NCBI RefSeq assembly: GCF_004365705.1
Contig: NZ_SOBN01000001.1
Span: forward strand, 806,001-870,000
Source of the DNA: Streptomyces sp. 846.5
GTDB lineage: Bacteria > Actinomycetota > Actinomycetes > Streptomycetales > Streptomycetaceae
Direction of reading: 5' to 3'
DNA: 64,000 bases
The notes beneath the pieces are model-generated. The model saw only the letters and a program-made list of their open reading frames with translations. It did not search any database and was not told where the DNA came from. Each line of letters starts with the position of its first letter. Positions within the stretch are counted from its first letter, which is position 1. Positions 24,735 through 34,340 of the stretch are shown piece after piece. The position numbers were made by a program, and so were the translations under genes.

Positions 24735-25544
24735 GTGCACGACACCACCGCCCTTTACGGACCCGCGAGTTGGGAAGGTCCGCCGCGCCGCCGCGGTCCG
24801 GTCGCCAGGGTCGCCGTACTGTCGGACGTCCACGGCAACATCCCCGCCCTCGATGCCGTGCTCGCCGAACCGGACGTAGTCGATGCCGACCTCGTCGTGT
24901 TCTGCGGGGATCTGACCTGGGGTCCTGAGCCGCAGCAGACCTTCGAGCGGATCGCGGCACTGGGCGACCGCGCCGTCTGCGTGCGCGGCAACGCCGACCG
25001 CTGCGCGGTGGAGGTGTCGGCGGGGAGCCGTACGCCGGACAGCCCCCGGGCGTCCTGGATCCCCGCACAGCACTCGGCCGAGGCCGTCGCCTTCCTGGCC
25101 GGGCTCCCGTTCAGCGCCGTCGTGGAGGTGGCGGTGCTGGGCCCGGTGCTCTTCTGCCACGGCTCCCCGCGCAGCGACCACGAGCTGGTCACGCCGGGAA
25201 CGCCCGCCGGGCGCTTCGCCGACCTGGCCGCCGGCGTCGACGCGAGGACCCTGGTCACCGGCCACACCCACCTGCAGTTCGACCGGCGCGTGGCGGGCCG
25301 GCGCAGCGTCAACCCGGGCAGCGTGGGGCTGCCCTTCCACGACGGCGATCCCGGCACCGCGTACTGGGCCCTGCTCGGCCCCGACGTCGAGCTCAGGAGC
25401 ACCCGCTACGACGTCACCGCCGCCGTCGACCGCGCCCACCGCTCCGGCGACCCCGCCGCGGAGCGCATCGCCGCCCTGCTGACGCGTCCGCCCGGCTTCG
25501 CGGAGATCGTCCAGGACGCCGAGTCGAAGGTCTTCTCCGACTGA
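24735..25544 (+). CDS. Calcineurin-like metallophosphoesterase (YfcE type)
   Basis: A 269-residue cytoplasmic phosphoesterase with all metal-site motifs: SDVHGN, CGDLTWG, GNADR, CHGSP and TGHTHLQFDRR, then NPGSVGLP. This is the arrangement of the YfcE/MJ0936 group, which use two metal ions on phosphodiesters. The physiological substrate is not predictable. GTG 24735 follows GGGAGG closely. It is divergent from the PAP2 gene across 237 bp. Confidence 0.87.
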   Translation: MHDTTALYGPASWEGPPRRRGPVARVAVLSDVHGNIPALDAVLAEPDVVDADLVVFCGDLTWGPEPQQTFERIAALGDRAVCVRGNADRCAVEVSAGSRTPDSPRASWIPAQHSAEAVAFLAGLPFSAVVEVAVLGPVLFCHGSPRSDHELVTPGTPAGRFADLAAGVDARTLVTGHTHLQFDRRVAGRRSVNPGSVGLPFHDGDPGTAYWALLGPDVELRSTRYDVTAAVDRAHRSGDPAAERIAALLTRPPGFAEIVQDAESKVFSD

Positions 25545-25686
25545 GCACCGGGGCCGAACACACCCGCTGAGCAGGGCTCGGGTTGCAGGAGGGGCGCGCG
25601 GGTGTGGAGACTACCCCCCTGCCCTGCGCGACACGCCTGCCCCGCCCCCACCCACCCGCCCGCCTGCACAGAAGGAATCGATCCCC

Positions 25687-27357
25687 ATGGACGCTGACGT
25701 CATCGTCGTCGGAGCCGGACTGGCCGGACTCGTGGCCGCACACGAGCTGACCAGCCGGGGCAAGCGGGTCGCCCTGTTGGACCAGGAGAACGCCGCCAAC
25801 CTCGGCGGCCAAGCGTTCTGGTCCTTCGGCGGGCTCTTCCTGGTCGACTCCCCCGAGCAGCGCCGCCTCGGCGTCAAGGACTCGCTGGAGCTGGCCTGGA
25901 ACGACTGGCAGGGCAGCGCCGGGTTCGACCGGCTGGACGACGAGGACTCCTGGGCCGCCCGCTGGGCCCGCGCCTATGTCGAGTTCGCCGCCGGGGAGAA
26001 GCGCTCCTGGCTGACCGGGCACGGCATCAGCTTCCTGCCGACCGTCGGCTGGGCCGAGCGCGGCGATCTGCGCGCGGACGGGCACGGCAACTCCGTCCCC
26101 CGCTTCCACGTCGCCTGGGGCACCGGCACCGGGGTGGTCGAGCCGTTCGTCGCCTCGGCGCAGCGGGCCGCCGCGGACGGCCTGCTGACCTTCCACCACC
26201 GCCACCGGGTCGACGAGCTCCTGGTCGCCGACGGACAGGCCACCGGGGTGCGCGGCACGCTGCTCGCGGAGGACGACTCGGCCCGCGGCGTCGCCTCCAA
26301 CCGGGACGCGGTCGGCGAGTTCGAGCTGAACGCGCAGGCGGTCATCGTCACCAGCGGCGGGATCGGCGGCAACCACGACATCGTCCGCCGCTACTGGCCG
26401 GAGCGGATGGGCACCCCGCCGGCCAGTATGGTCACCGGCGTGCCCGCCCACGTCGACGGACGGATGCTCGACATCAGCGCCGAGGCCGGGGTGCGGCTGG
26501 TCAACCGGGACCGGATGTGGCACTACACCGAGGGCGTGCAGAACTGGGACCCGATCTGGGCCGGCCACGGCATCCGGATCCTGCCCGGCCCCTCGTCGAT
26601 GTGGTTCGACGCGCTGGGCCGGCGGCTGCCGGACCCGTGCCTGCCCGGCTACGACACCCTCGGCACGCTGCGCCATCTGCGCACCACCGAAGACATCGCC
26701 CGGTTCGACCACTCCTGGTTCATCCTCAGCCAGAAGATCATCGAGAAGGAGTTCGCGCTGTCGGGCTCCGAGCAGAACCCCGACATCACCAGCAAGGACC
26801 GTCGCGCGTTCCTGCGCGCCCGGCTGCTCGGCAAGGGCGCCCCGGCGCCGGTCGAGGCGTTCAAGCAGCACGGCGCGGACTTCGTGGTCGCCGACAGCCT
26901 GGAGGAGCTGGTGGCGAAGATGAACGCGCTGACCGACGAGCCGCTGCTGCGGGCCGACGCAGTCCGCGCCCAGATCGAGGCCAGGGACCTGCAGATCGCC
27001 AACCCCTACAGCAAGGACTCGCAGGTCCAGGGCATCCGCAACTCCCGCCGCTACCTCGGCGACCGGATCGGCCGCACCGCCTCCCCGCACCGGATCCTGG
27101 ACCCCGCCGCCGGACCGCTGATCGGCGTCAAGCTGCACATCCTCACCCGCAAGACCCTCGGCGGCATCCAGACCGACCTGCAGTCCCGGGCGCTGGGCGC
27201 GGACGGCACGCCCATCGGCGGGCTGTACGCGGCCGGCGAGGTGGCCGGCTTCGGCGGCGGCGGGGTGCACGGCTACAACGCCCTGGAGGGCACCTTCCTG
27301 GGCGGCTGCCTGTTCTCCGGACGCGCCGCCGGACGCGACGCCGCGGACCGGCTGTGA
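25687..27357 (+). CDS. FAD-dependent dehydrogenase (fumarate reductase / KstD-like flavoprotein)
   Basis: A 556-residue flavoprotein. The Rossmann dinucleotide site is at the start (VIVVGAGLAGLVAAHEL), followed by LLDQENAANLGGQAFWSFGG. The C-terminal FAD motif is GLYAAGEVAGFGGGGVHGYN. The overall plan is that of succinate-dehydrogenase/3-ketosteroid-delta1-dehydrogenase flavoproteins, which introduce a carbon-carbon double bond; the substrate is not fixed by these motifs. It is the first gene of a co-directional set with an IclR regulator and a Rieske oxygenase. Confidence 0.85.
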   Translation: MDADVIVVGAGLAGLVAAHELTSRGKRVALLDQENAANLGGQAFWSFGGLFLVDSPEQRRLGVKDSLELAWNDWQGSAGFDRLDDEDSWAARWARAYVEFAAGEKRSWLTGHGISFLPTVGWAERGDLRADGHGNSVPRFHVAWGTGTGVVEPFVASAQRAAADGLLTFHHRHRVDELLVADGQATGVRGTLLAEDDSARGVASNRDAVGEFELNAQAVIVTSGGIGGNHDIVRRYWPERMGTPPASMVTGVPAHVDGRMLDISAEAGVRLVNRDRMWHYTEGVQNWDPIWAGHGIRILPGPSSMWFDALGRRLPDPCLPGYDTLGTLRHLRTTEDIARFDHSWFILSQKIIEKEFALSGSEQNPDITSKDRRAFLRARLLGKGAPAPVEAFKQHGADFVVADSLEELVAKMNALTDEPLLRADAVRAQIEARDLQIANPYSKDSQVQGIRNSRRYLGDRIGRTASPHRILDPAAGPLIGVKLHILTRKTLGGIQTDLQSRALGADGTPIGGLYAAGEVAGFGGGGVHGYNALEGTFLGGCLFSGRAAGRDAADRL

Positions 27358-27367
27358 CGGACCGCGG

Positions 27368-28135
27368 ATGAGCTCAGGACAGCCCGAACCCGGCTCCCGC
27401 TCGGCCGCCGACCGGCTGCTGGACGTGCTCGGCGCCTTCGACCAGGACAACCAGGCACTCTCGCTGACCGCGATCGCCCGCCGGGCCGAACTCCAGCTGA
27501 CCACCGCCCACCGGCTGGTCGGCGCGCTCACCCGCTGGGGTGCACTGGAGCGCGACGACGCCGGGGTCTACCGGATCGGGCTGCGGCTGTGGGAGACCGC
27601 GGCCCTCGCCCCGCGCGGGGTGGTGCTCCGGCAGACCGCGATGCCCTATCTGGAGGACCTCTACGAGGCCACCCACGAGAACGTGCACCTGGCGGTGCGC
27701 GACGGCTTCGACGTGGTCTACATCGAGCGGATCTCCGGACGCTCCGCCGTCGGGGTGCGCAGCCAGGTGGGGGCGCGCTGGCCGCTGCACGCGACCGGCG
27801 TGGGCCTCGCCCTGCTCGCGCACGCGGACGTCGACCTGCAGGAGCAGGTGATGGACCGTCCGCTGGCCTCCTTCACCCCGTACACGGTGACCGATCCGGC
27901 CCGGCTGCGCCGGCTGCTGGCCGAGGCCAGGCGCACCGGCTACGCGGTGAGTGACCGTCAGATCACCGACGACGCAGTCTCGGTGGCTGCTCCGGTGTTC
28001 GGGGCGGGCGGCGAGCCGGCGGCCGCCGTATCCGTCGTGGTCCATGCCGAGGACGCCCAGCCCCGGCAGCTGGGCCCCGCCGTCCTGGTGGCCGCGCGCG
28101 GCATCTCCAGAGCCCTGGGCTGGCAGCCCCGGTGA
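27368..28135 (+). CDS. IclR-family transcriptional regulator
   Basis: A 255-residue regulator with an N-terminal winged helix (LTAIARRAELQLTTAHRLVG) and the IclR effector domain (ENVHLAVRDGFDVVYIERI, WPLHATGVGLALLAHAD, YAVSDRQITDDAVSVAAPVF). It starts 10 bp after the dehydrogenase stop. IclR proteins commonly control aromatic catabolism, so it probably regulates the flanking genes. Its place inside the gene run, rather than divergent from it, is somewhat unusual. Confidence 0.88.
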   Translation: MSSGQPEPGSRSAADRLLDVLGAFDQDNQALSLTAIARRAELQLTTAHRLVGALTRWGALERDDAGVYRIGLRLWETAALAPRGVVLRQTAMPYLEDLYEATHENVHLAVRDGFDVVYIERISGRSAVGVRSQVGARWPLHATGVGLALLAHADVDLQEQVMDRPLASFTPYTVTDPARLRRLLAEARRTGYAVSDRQITDDAVSVAAPVFGAGGEPAAAVSVVVHAEDAQPRQLGPAVLVAARGISRALGWQPR

Positions 28136-28264
28136 GTGCTGCGGCCACCTCTCGCAGGTCGTCTTCCGCCTGACGGAAGGAGGCTTGCCGGGGTGGGGCG
28201 GGCGCGTCGATGGTGTTCCTCAGCCGCTCCGTGCAGTGGTCCCCCAACGTCGAGGGAATCCATC

Positions 28265-29284
28265 GTGACCGCATTCGCCCGCAACCAGTGGTACGTCGCC
28301 GCCTACGGCCGCGAGGTCGGCCGTGACCTGCTCGCCCGCACCATCCTCGGCGAGCCCATCGCCTTCTACCGCACCGAGGACGAGGAGCAGCGGGTGGTCG
28401 CCCTGGCCGACCGCTGCGTGCACCGCCGCTTCCCGCTCTCCGCGAGCCGGCTCGACGGCGACAGGGTCGTCTGCGGCTACCACGGCTTCACCTACGACAC
28501 CACCGGCACCTGCGTCTACGTCCCCGGCCAGAAGCGGATACCGCGTACCGCCCGGGTGAGCTCGTACCCCGTGGTCGAGCAGGACTCCTTCGTCTGGGTC
28601 TGGATCGGCGACCCCGCGCTCGCCGACAGCGCCGCGGTCCCCCGGGCCCCGCACCTGGCCGACAGCGAGAACTGGACCTCGGTCAGCGGGATGGAGCCCA
28701 TCGACGCCGACTACGGGCTGCTGGTCGACAACCTGCTGGACCTCTCGCACGAGACCTATCTGCACGGCGGCTACATCGGCACCCCCGAGGTCGCCGAGAC
28801 GCCGATCACCACCGAGGTTGACGAGGCCGGCTCGATCGTCCGGGTGTCCCGGCACATGGAGGACGCCGAGTGCCCGCCCTTCTACGCCCGGTCCACCGGG
28901 ATCGAGGGCCGGATCACCCGGCACCAGGACATCGAGTACCTGGCCCCCTGCCTCTACCTGCTGCACAGCCGGATCACCCCGGTCGGCACCGACAGCCCCG
29001 CCTTCCACACCGAGATCACCTACGCCATCACCCCCTCCACCGAGGGCAGCGTCTACGACTTCTGGGCCGTCTCCCGCGACTTCGCCCGGGACGACGCCGA
29101 AGTCACCACCTTCCTGCACGACTTCAACCACACCGTGGTGATCCAGGACGTGGACGCCCTCAACCTGCTGCAGCGCGCGCTGACCACCGAGCCCGCCGGG
29201 TACCAGGAGCTCAGCATCAACATCGACACCGGCGGCCTGGCCGCCCGCCGCATCCTGGCCCGGCTGGCGGAGCAGAAGCAGTGA
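28265..29284 (+). CDS. Rieske non-heme iron oxygenase, VanA-like terminal oxygenase
   Basis: A 339-residue monooxygenase/demethylase alpha subunit. The Rieske [2Fe-2S] ligands are Cys51/His53 in RCVHRRFP and Cys70/His73 in VVCGYHGFTYD. The mononuclear iron site is NLLDLSHETYLH with Asp159, His162 and His167. Length and spacing match the VanA group that O-demethylates or hydroxylates aromatic acids; the substrate is unknown. GTG 28265 follows GAGGGA. It is coupled to the next small gene (GTGA overlap) and then to its reductase. Confidence 0.9.
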   Translation: MTAFARNQWYVAAYGREVGRDLLARTILGEPIAFYRTEDEEQRVVALADRCVHRRFPLSASRLDGDRVVCGYHGFTYDTTGTCVYVPGQKRIPRTARVSSYPVVEQDSFVWVWIGDPALADSAAVPRAPHLADSENWTSVSGMEPIDADYGLLVDNLLDLSHETYLHGGYIGTPEVAETPITTEVDEAGSIVRVSRHMEDAECPPFYARSTGIEGRITRHQDIEYLAPCLYLLHSRITPVGTDSPAFHTEITYAITPSTEGSVYDFWAVSRDFARDDAEVTTFLHDFNHTVVIQDVDALNLLQRALTTEPAGYQELSINIDTGGLAARRILARLAEQKQ

Positions 29285-29460
29285 CGACCAGCGGCAGCCA
29301 GGGGCCGAACGGCGAGGTCTACCGCGTCCGCTGGCTGCCCGGAACCGACCTGCTGCACGGCGCCTGCCACTGCGGGGCCGAGCACACCGACGACGACCCG
29401 GTGGAGATGTGGAGCTGGATGCTCTCACACGAACACCAGCATGAGGACAGCCGCCGATGA
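29281..29460 (+). CDS. 59-residue Cys/His-containing protein between oxygenase and reductase
   Basis: A short gene read from GTG 29281, which overlaps the oxygenase stop, to TGA 29460, which overlaps the reductase ATG. Such double coupling is strong evidence that it is real. The peptide has a beta-like start (GEVYRVRWLPGTDLLHGA), then CHCGAEHTDDDPVEMW and a His-rich end. It might bind a metal or assist cluster assembly or electron transfer; that is a guess. Confidence 0.75.
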   Translation: MTTSGSQGPNGEVYRVRWLPGTDLLHGACHCGAEHTDDDPVEMWSWMLSHEHQHEDSRR

Positions 29461-30437
29461 GCACCCAGAGCACCACCCTTGAGTACGAGGCCGAACTCAC
29501 CGTCGGCCGCCGCACCCAGGAGGCGGACGGGGTCGTCTCGCTGACGCTCCGTCACCCGGACGGGGGCGAACTCCCGGGCTGGGAGCCCGGGGCACACATC
29601 GACCTGCTCCTCGACAACGACCGCACCCGCCAGTACTCCCTGTGCGGAGACCCCTCGGACCAGGGCTGCTGGCAGGTCGCCGTGCTCCGCGAACCCGACG
29701 GCGTCGGCCGCGGCGGCTCCGCGCACGTCCACGCGGCCCTGGCCGAGGGCAGCAGCGTCCGGGTCCGCGGCCCGCGCAACCACTTCGCGCTGCGCCCGGC
29801 CGACCGCTACCTGTTCATCGCGGGCGGCATCGGGATCACCCCGATCCTGCCGATGCTGGCCGCCGCCGAGGCCGCCTGCGCCGAGTGGAGCCTGCTGTAC
29901 GGGGGCCGCACCCGCGGCTCGATGGCCTTCCTGGACCGGCTGGCGGCGCTGGACGCCGGCCGCGGCCGGGTCACCGTCGCACCGCAGGACGAGACCGGGC
30001 TGCTGGACCTGGACCGGGTCCTCGCCGTGACCCCTCCGGACACCCTGGTCTACTGCTGCGGCCCGGGGCCCCTGCTCGACGCCGTCGAGGAACGCTGCGG
30101 CGACCGGCCTGCAGGGACCCTGCGCACGGAGCGGTTCACCGCCCGGGCCGCGGACCCGGGCGCGGTCTCGGACTCCTTCGAACTCGTGCTGCAGGAGTCG
30201 GGGTTGACCCTCACCGTGGCGCCGGACGCCACCGTGCTGCAGACCGTCCTCGACGCGGGCGTGCAGGTGCTCTACTCCTGCACCGAGGGCACCTGCGGAA
30301 CCTGCGAGACCGACATCGTCGAGGGCGAGGCGGACCACCGCGACTCGGTGCTCAGCGCCGAGGAGCGGGCCGCGAACGAGACCATGATGATCTGCGTCTC
30401 CCGCTGCCGGGGCGACCGGCTGGTCCTGGACCTCTGA
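29457..30437 (+). CDS. VanB-type ferredoxin-NAD(P) oxidoreductase
   Basis: A 326-residue reductase for the preceding oxygenase. The FMN-binding barrel shows RQYSLCGDP, the NAD domain shows IAGGIGITPILPMLAAAE and VYCCGPGPLLDAV. The C-terminal plant-type [2Fe-2S] domain has YSCTEGTCGTCETDIVEG, with a last Cys near MMICVSRC. This is the domain order of phthalate dioxygenase reductase and VanB (class IA), passing electrons from NAD(P)H to the Rieske centre. Confidence 0.92.
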   Translation: MSTQSTTLEYEAELTVGRRTQEADGVVSLTLRHPDGGELPGWEPGAHIDLLLDNDRTRQYSLCGDPSDQGCWQVAVLREPDGVGRGGSAHVHAALAEGSSVRVRGPRNHFALRPADRYLFIAGGIGITPILPMLAAAEAACAEWSLLYGGRTRGSMAFLDRLAALDAGRGRVTVAPQDETGLLDLDRVLAVTPPDTLVYCCGPGPLLDAVEERCGDRPAGTLRTERFTARAADPGAVSDSFELVLQESGLTLTVAPDATVLQTVLDAGVQVLYSCTEGTCGTCETDIVEGEADHRDSVLSAEERAANETMMICVSRCRGDRLVLDL

Positions 30438-30464
30438 GACCCCTGCGACCTCAGAGCCCTCTGC

Positions 30465-30489
30465 CCTGGGCTGTCCGGCTCAGCCCAGG
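30465..30489. terminator. Hairpin between convergent reductase and ABC permease genes
   Basis: CCTGGGCT and AGCCCAGG are exact complements around a 9-nt loop. The right arm overlaps the last codons of the permease gene. A bidirectional terminator is likely. Confidence 0.55.
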
Positions 30490-32075
30490 TCCCGGCGGCG
30501 CAGGCCGACCAGGCCCGCGCCGCCGAGCACCACGGTGACCAGCGTCAGCCAGAACAGCGGCTGCAGCGTCACCGTGCCGCCGGGCAGTCGCGGCACATGG
30601 GTGAACGGCGTCAGGTCCAGGAACCACTGACCGGCGTTCAGCAGCGGCCCCAGGTAGGCGATGAACAGCAGGACGCCGAGGACGCCCCAGGCGGCGGCGC
30701 TCCATCGCGGCAGCAGTCCGAACAGCGCGACGGCCACGCCGGCGAACACCCACACCGCCGGCAGCTGCACCAGCGCGCCGCCGAGCAATCGCCAGGTCCA
30801 GCCGCCCGGATCGCCCAGCACCGCGCCGGTGCCGAGGCCCAGACCGAGGCCTGCCGCCAGCAGCAGGACAGCCGAGCCCAGCAGCGGGTAGACCAGATGG
30901 CTCCACGCCCAGGTGAGCCGGGCCACGCCGGTGGCCAGCACCGGTTCGGCACGCCCGCCGGTCTCCTCGCCGCGCAGCCGGAGCACGGTCTGCACCGCAT
31001 AGACGGCGGCGACCATGCCGAAGGTGCTGATCATGGTGGAGAGGTAGGAGTCGACGGCTCCATGAGTGCCGCCCATCCGCTCCAGCAGCTGCCGGGTCGA
31101 GCTGCTGCCGTCCAGGAGTTGTCTGATGCCCTGGCTGATGCCGCCGAAGACCAGCCCGGAGGCCAGGAACGCGGTGGTCCAGCCGTAGAGGCTGCCGCGC
31201 TGCAACCGCAGGCCGAGGGCGTAGGCGCTGCGCAGCGAGGGTGCGCCGGCCGGCGGCCCGGGGCGCTGCGGAAGCAGTCCGCTGCCCAGATCGCGGCGGC
31301 TCGCCAGCAGGTACGCACCCGCGACCTGGACCAGGAACGCCGCGAGCATCAGTGCCGGCAGCCACCAGGCGTTCTCGCCGTAGGGGCGGACCCGTTCCGC
31401 CCAGCCCAGCGGGGAGAGCCACACCAGCCATTCGGGACCGCCGGCGCCGGACGCGTCGCCGCAGGCGCGGAGCAGATAGGCCAGGCCCAGTAGCGCCCCG
31501 CCGATCCCGTTGGCCGCCCGGGCGGTGCCAGTGACCTGCGCCGCGAGGGCCGCTGCCCCGGCGAAGACCAGGCCGACCCCGGCGTAGGCGAGGCCGAAGG
31601 CGAAGGAACCCGCGGCGTCCTGGCCGAAGGCGATCATCTGCAGCGGTACGAAGAGGGCGACGGCGGCGCAGGCGGTGAGCGCCGTGCCGAGAGCGGCGGC
31701 CAGCGGCGTGGCCCGGCCGACCGCCCCTGCGCCGACCAGTTCCATCCGTCCCGCCTCCTCCTCGGCACGGGTGTGACGGGTGATCAGCAGAACGCACAGC
31801 AGACCCATCATCAGCCCGCCGAAAGGCAGGATCCGCCAGGCCGTCAACGCGCCAAGGCTGTGGGCGTCGTGGACCGGTCCGTACAGCGCGCGCAGCGACG
31901 GGTTGCCGTTGATGCTCTGTGCGAGCCGGTCGCGGGAGGCGGCGTCCGGGTAGAGGTGGCGGATCGAGACCAGGGTGCTGGCCACCGAGCCGATCAATGC
32001 GTAGATCCAGACCGGCAGCATGATCCGGTCCCGGCGCAGGGCCAGCCGCAGCAGCTCGCCGAGCCCGGCGGTCAT
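30480..32075 (-). CDS. ABC exporter permease (ABC-2 type, two-half)
   Basis: A 531-residue membrane protein with about 12 spans in two similar halves, each opening with a cytoplasmic helix, as in Streptomyces antibiotic/polyketide-type exporters. There is no ATPase motif. Its ATG overlaps the stop of the ATPase gene (ATGA), so the two are co-translated. The conserved [18 protein letters not shown] loop is typical of this exporter class. The substrate is unknown. Confidence 0.85.
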   Translation of the reverse strand: MTAGLGELLRLALRRDRIMLPVWIYALIGSVASTLVSIRHLYPDAASRDRLAQSINGNPSLRALYGPVHDAHSLGALTAWRILPFGGLMMGLLCVLLITRHTRAEEEAGRMELVGAGAVGRATPLAAALGTALTACAAVALFVPLQMIAFGQDAAGSFAFGLAYAGVGLVFAGAAALAAQVTGTARAANGIGGALLGLAYLLRACGDASGAGGPEWLVWLSPLGWAERVRPYGENAWWLPALMLAAFLVQVAGAYLLASRRDLGSGLLPQRPGPPAGAPSLRSAYALGLRLQRGSLYGWTTAFLASGLVFGGISQGIRQLLDGSSSTRQLLERMGGTHGAVDSYLSTMISTFGMVAAVYAVQTVLRLRGEETGGRAEPVLATGVARLTWAWSHLVYPLLGSAVLLLAAGLGLGLGTGAVLGDPGGWTWRLLGGALVQLPAVWVFAGVAVALFGLLPRWSAAAWGVLGVLLFIAYLGPLLNAGQWFLDLTPFTHVPRLPGGTVTLQPLFWLTLVTVVLGGAGLVGLRRRDLG

Positions 32076-33001
32076 GACCGCACCCCGTCCGAGCCGGACT
32101 CGTCCGGCTGCTCGTAGTGGCGCAGAAAGAGCTCCTCCAGCGTGGGCGGACGGCTGGTCAACGTGCGCACCCCGGCGGTGGAGAGGACCCGCAGCAGGCC
32201 GTCGAGCCGGTCGGTGTCCACCTGGCAGCGCAGTTGGGCGCCGGGGCCGGGGTCGAGCTTGAGGTCGAGGTCGTGAAGTCCCGGCAGCCGGTCCAACCCC
32301 TCTGGGGCGGAGGAGAGTTGGGCCTCGATCGAGGTACGGGTGAGGTGGCGCAGCTCGGCGAGGGAACCGCTCTCCACGGTGCGTCCAGCCCGGATGATGC
32401 TCACCCGATCGCACAACGCCTCGACCTCGGACAGGATGTGACTGGACAACAGCACGGTGCGGCCCCGGTCCCGTTCCTCGGTGACGCAGCTGCGGAAGAC
32501 CTCCTCCATCAGCGGGTCGAGACCCGAGGTGGGCTCGTCCAGGATCAGCAGCTCGGCGTCCGAGGCGAACGCGGCTACCAGGGCCACCTTCTGACGGTTG
32601 CCCTTGGAGTAGGCATTGCCCTTCTTGGTCGGATCGAGCTCGAACCGCTCCAGCAGCGCGGCCCGCCGACCGGCGTCCAGGCCGCCCCGCAGCCGCCCGA
32701 GCAGGTCGATCACCTCGCCGCCGGTGAGGTTCCGCCACAGCGTCACATCGCCCGGCACATAGGCGAGTCGGCGGTGCAGGGCGACCGAGTCGCGCCAGGG
32801 GTCCCCGTCCAGCATCCGCATCGTGCCGGAGTCGACCCGGATCAGACCGAGGAGCGCCCGGATGGTGGTGGACTTGCCGGCGCCGTTGGGGCCGAGGAAC
32901 CCGTGCACCTCACCCGTGGCGACGCTCAGCTCCAGGCCGTCCAGCGCGCGGGTCCGCCCGAAGGTCTTGACCAGCCCGGACACGGAGATCGACGTTGTCA
33001 T
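32072..33001 (-). CDS. ABC transporter ATP-binding protein
   Basis: A 309-residue ATPase with Walker [10 protein letters not shown], a signature region [16 protein letters not shown] (a variant of LSGGQ), Walker [13 protein letters not shown] and the switch [15 protein letters not shown]. The C-terminal ~90 residues are the regulatory extension found in drug- and antibiotic-exporting systems. It forms an operon with the permease downstream. No adjacent regulator is visible. Confidence 0.9.
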   Translation of the reverse strand: MTTSISVSGLVKTFGRTRALDGLELSVATGEVHGFLGPNGAGKSTTIRALLGLIRVDSGTMRMLDGDPWRDSVALHRRLAYVPGDVTLWRNLTGGEVIDLLGRLRGGLDAGRRAALLERFELDPTKKGNAYSKGNRQKVALVAAFASDAELLILDEPTSGLDPLMEEVFRSCVTEERDRGRTVLLSSHILSEVEALCDRVSIIRAGRTVESGSLAELRHLTRTSIEAQLSSAPEGLDRLPGLHDLDLKLDPGPGAQLRCQVDTDRLDGLLRVLSTAGVRTLTSRPPTLEELFLRHYEQPDESGSDGVRS

Positions 33002-33195
33002 GGCTCGAAGTTACACGGCCCGCCCATCACGCCTTACGGGACGCCGTCATGTTCACATCTCTGAACTGTCAGACGCGGCCGAATTGCCCAGCCGCACCTG
33101 GCCGGGACGGTCGCGAGCCTGCCTGTGTCGACTCACCGACCTCGCGAACTGTCCATTTCACCTGCGGTAATGAACTCCCCTCATCGAAGGGATTG

Positions 33196-33224
33196 TTGAC
33201 GGGGCGAAGCATCCGTACTATCCA
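33196..33224 (+). promoter_or_regulatory. Candidate promoter of the PL7 lyase gene
   Basis: TTGACG (33196-33201) and TATCCA (33219-33224) are 17 bp apart. They lie just upstream of a palindrome at 33237-33253, so a protein bound there would sit over the transcription start. Confidence 0.35.
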
Positions 33225-33236
33225 GACTGACGCACC

Positions 33237-33253
33237 ATTGGACTAGACCTAGT
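33237..33253. promoter_or_regulatory. ACTAG-ac-CTAGT palindrome, resembling a DasR (dre) site
   Basis: An exact 5-bp inverted repeat (33242-33253) lies within ATTGGACTAGACCTAG. About 11 of 16 positions match the published dre consensus of DasR, the GntR regulator of aminosugar and polysaccharide use. It is about 45 bp upstream of the PL7 start codon. DasR control is an inference. Confidence 0.35.
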
Positions 33254-33296
33254 TCATGTACTTGAACATGGTCCAGGCAGCGGAAGGAACCCCCAC

Positions 33297-34073
33297 GTGA
33301 AAACCCGCTCCAAGCTCCTCGCCACGGTCACCGCCGTCGGCATCGCCGGCACCGTCAGCCTCCTGGGCACCAGCGCCAACGCCGCCTCCACCACGGTCGC
33401 GCCCGGCGGAAACTTCAACCTGTCGGTCTGGGAGCTGCAGGAGCCCATCGGCTCCCCCGGCTCGCCCACCACCATCCCGTCCTCCCAGCTCCAGGGGGCC
33501 AACGGCTTCCAGGACTCGTACTTCTACACCGACACCCGCGACGGCGCGATGACCTTCTGGGCCCCGGAGAAGGGCGTGACCACCCCCAACTCCAACTACG
33601 CCCGCTCCGAGCTGCGCGAGATGAACTCCAACGGCTCCCCCGCGGACTGGGCGCTCAGCGGCACCCACAAGCTGAGCGCGACGCTGCGCGTGGTGTCCGT
33701 GACGTCGCACGTCTGCGTGGGACAGATCCACCTCGGCTCGGGCGGCTCGTCCACCAAACCGCTGGTGGAGCTCTACTACTACAACAACGGCAACATCGTG
33801 GTCGGCACGGAGAACTCGCCCTCGGGCGGCCAGACCACGCACACCGTCGGCAATGTCGCGATCGGCAAGACCTGGAGCTACGTCCTCGGCGTCTCCGGTG
33901 GCAACACCATCAACCTGACGGTCAACGGCACCACCACCCACTACGCCATCCCCTCCTCCTTCGACGTCTACAAGGAGTACTTCAAGGCCGGCTCGTACAA
34001 CCAGTCGTCCTCCAGCAGCACCACCAACGGAGCGCGCGTCGCCTTCTACGGCCTGACCGTCTCCCACAGCTGA
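33297..34073 (+). CDS. Secreted polysaccharide lyase family 7 (alginate lyase)
   Basis: A 258-residue exported lyase with a signal peptide ending near GTSANA. The PL7 jelly-roll motifs are present: ARSELRE, VGQIH and YFKAGSYNQ, which carry the catalytic Arg, Gln/His and Tyr. Such enzymes cut alginate or glucuronan by beta-elimination. GTG 33297 follows GGAAGGA. It is followed by its own terminator and by a GH53 gene, a sign of polysaccharide foraging. Confidence 0.92.
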   Translation: MKTRSKLLATVTAVGIAGTVSLLGTSANAASTTVAPGGNFNLSVWELQEPIGSPGSPTTIPSSQLQGANGFQDSYFYTDTRDGAMTFWAPEKGVTTPNSNYARSELREMNSNGSPADWALSGTHKLSATLRVVSVTSHVCVGQIHLGSGGSSTKPLVELYYYNNGNIVVGTENSPSGGQTTHTVGNVAIGKTWSYVLGVSGGNTINLTVNGTTTHYAIPSSFDVYKEYFKAGSYNQSSSSSTTNGARVAFYGLTVSHS

Positions 34074-34115
34074 GCAGCAGTCAGCAGCTGATCAGCAGCA
34101 CGCATCGCTACGACC

Positions 34116-34150
34116 CCGCCCGGCCCGGCGCACGACACCGGGTCGGGCGG
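34116..34150 (+). terminator. Hairpin terminator after the PL7 gene
   Basis: CCGCCCGGCCCGG and CCGGGTCGGGCGG pair over 13 bp with one G-T, around a 9-nt loop, 42 bp past the stop codon. Confidence 0.6.
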
Positions 34151-34340
34151 ATCGCTGGGGAGGCTGTGCACGGGGGTGTGCACGGACTGTGCACAACTGT
34201 GCCGAATTCGGTCACGCTCCGCTCTTGACCTCGGCGTCCGGCAGCCCCAAGCTTCCGTTTGGATCTGTCGCTCCTTGTTGGAAAAACCATCAAGGTGCCA
34301 CGCGGTCCCGCGCAGCCCCACAGCGATGAAAGGACCCCAC

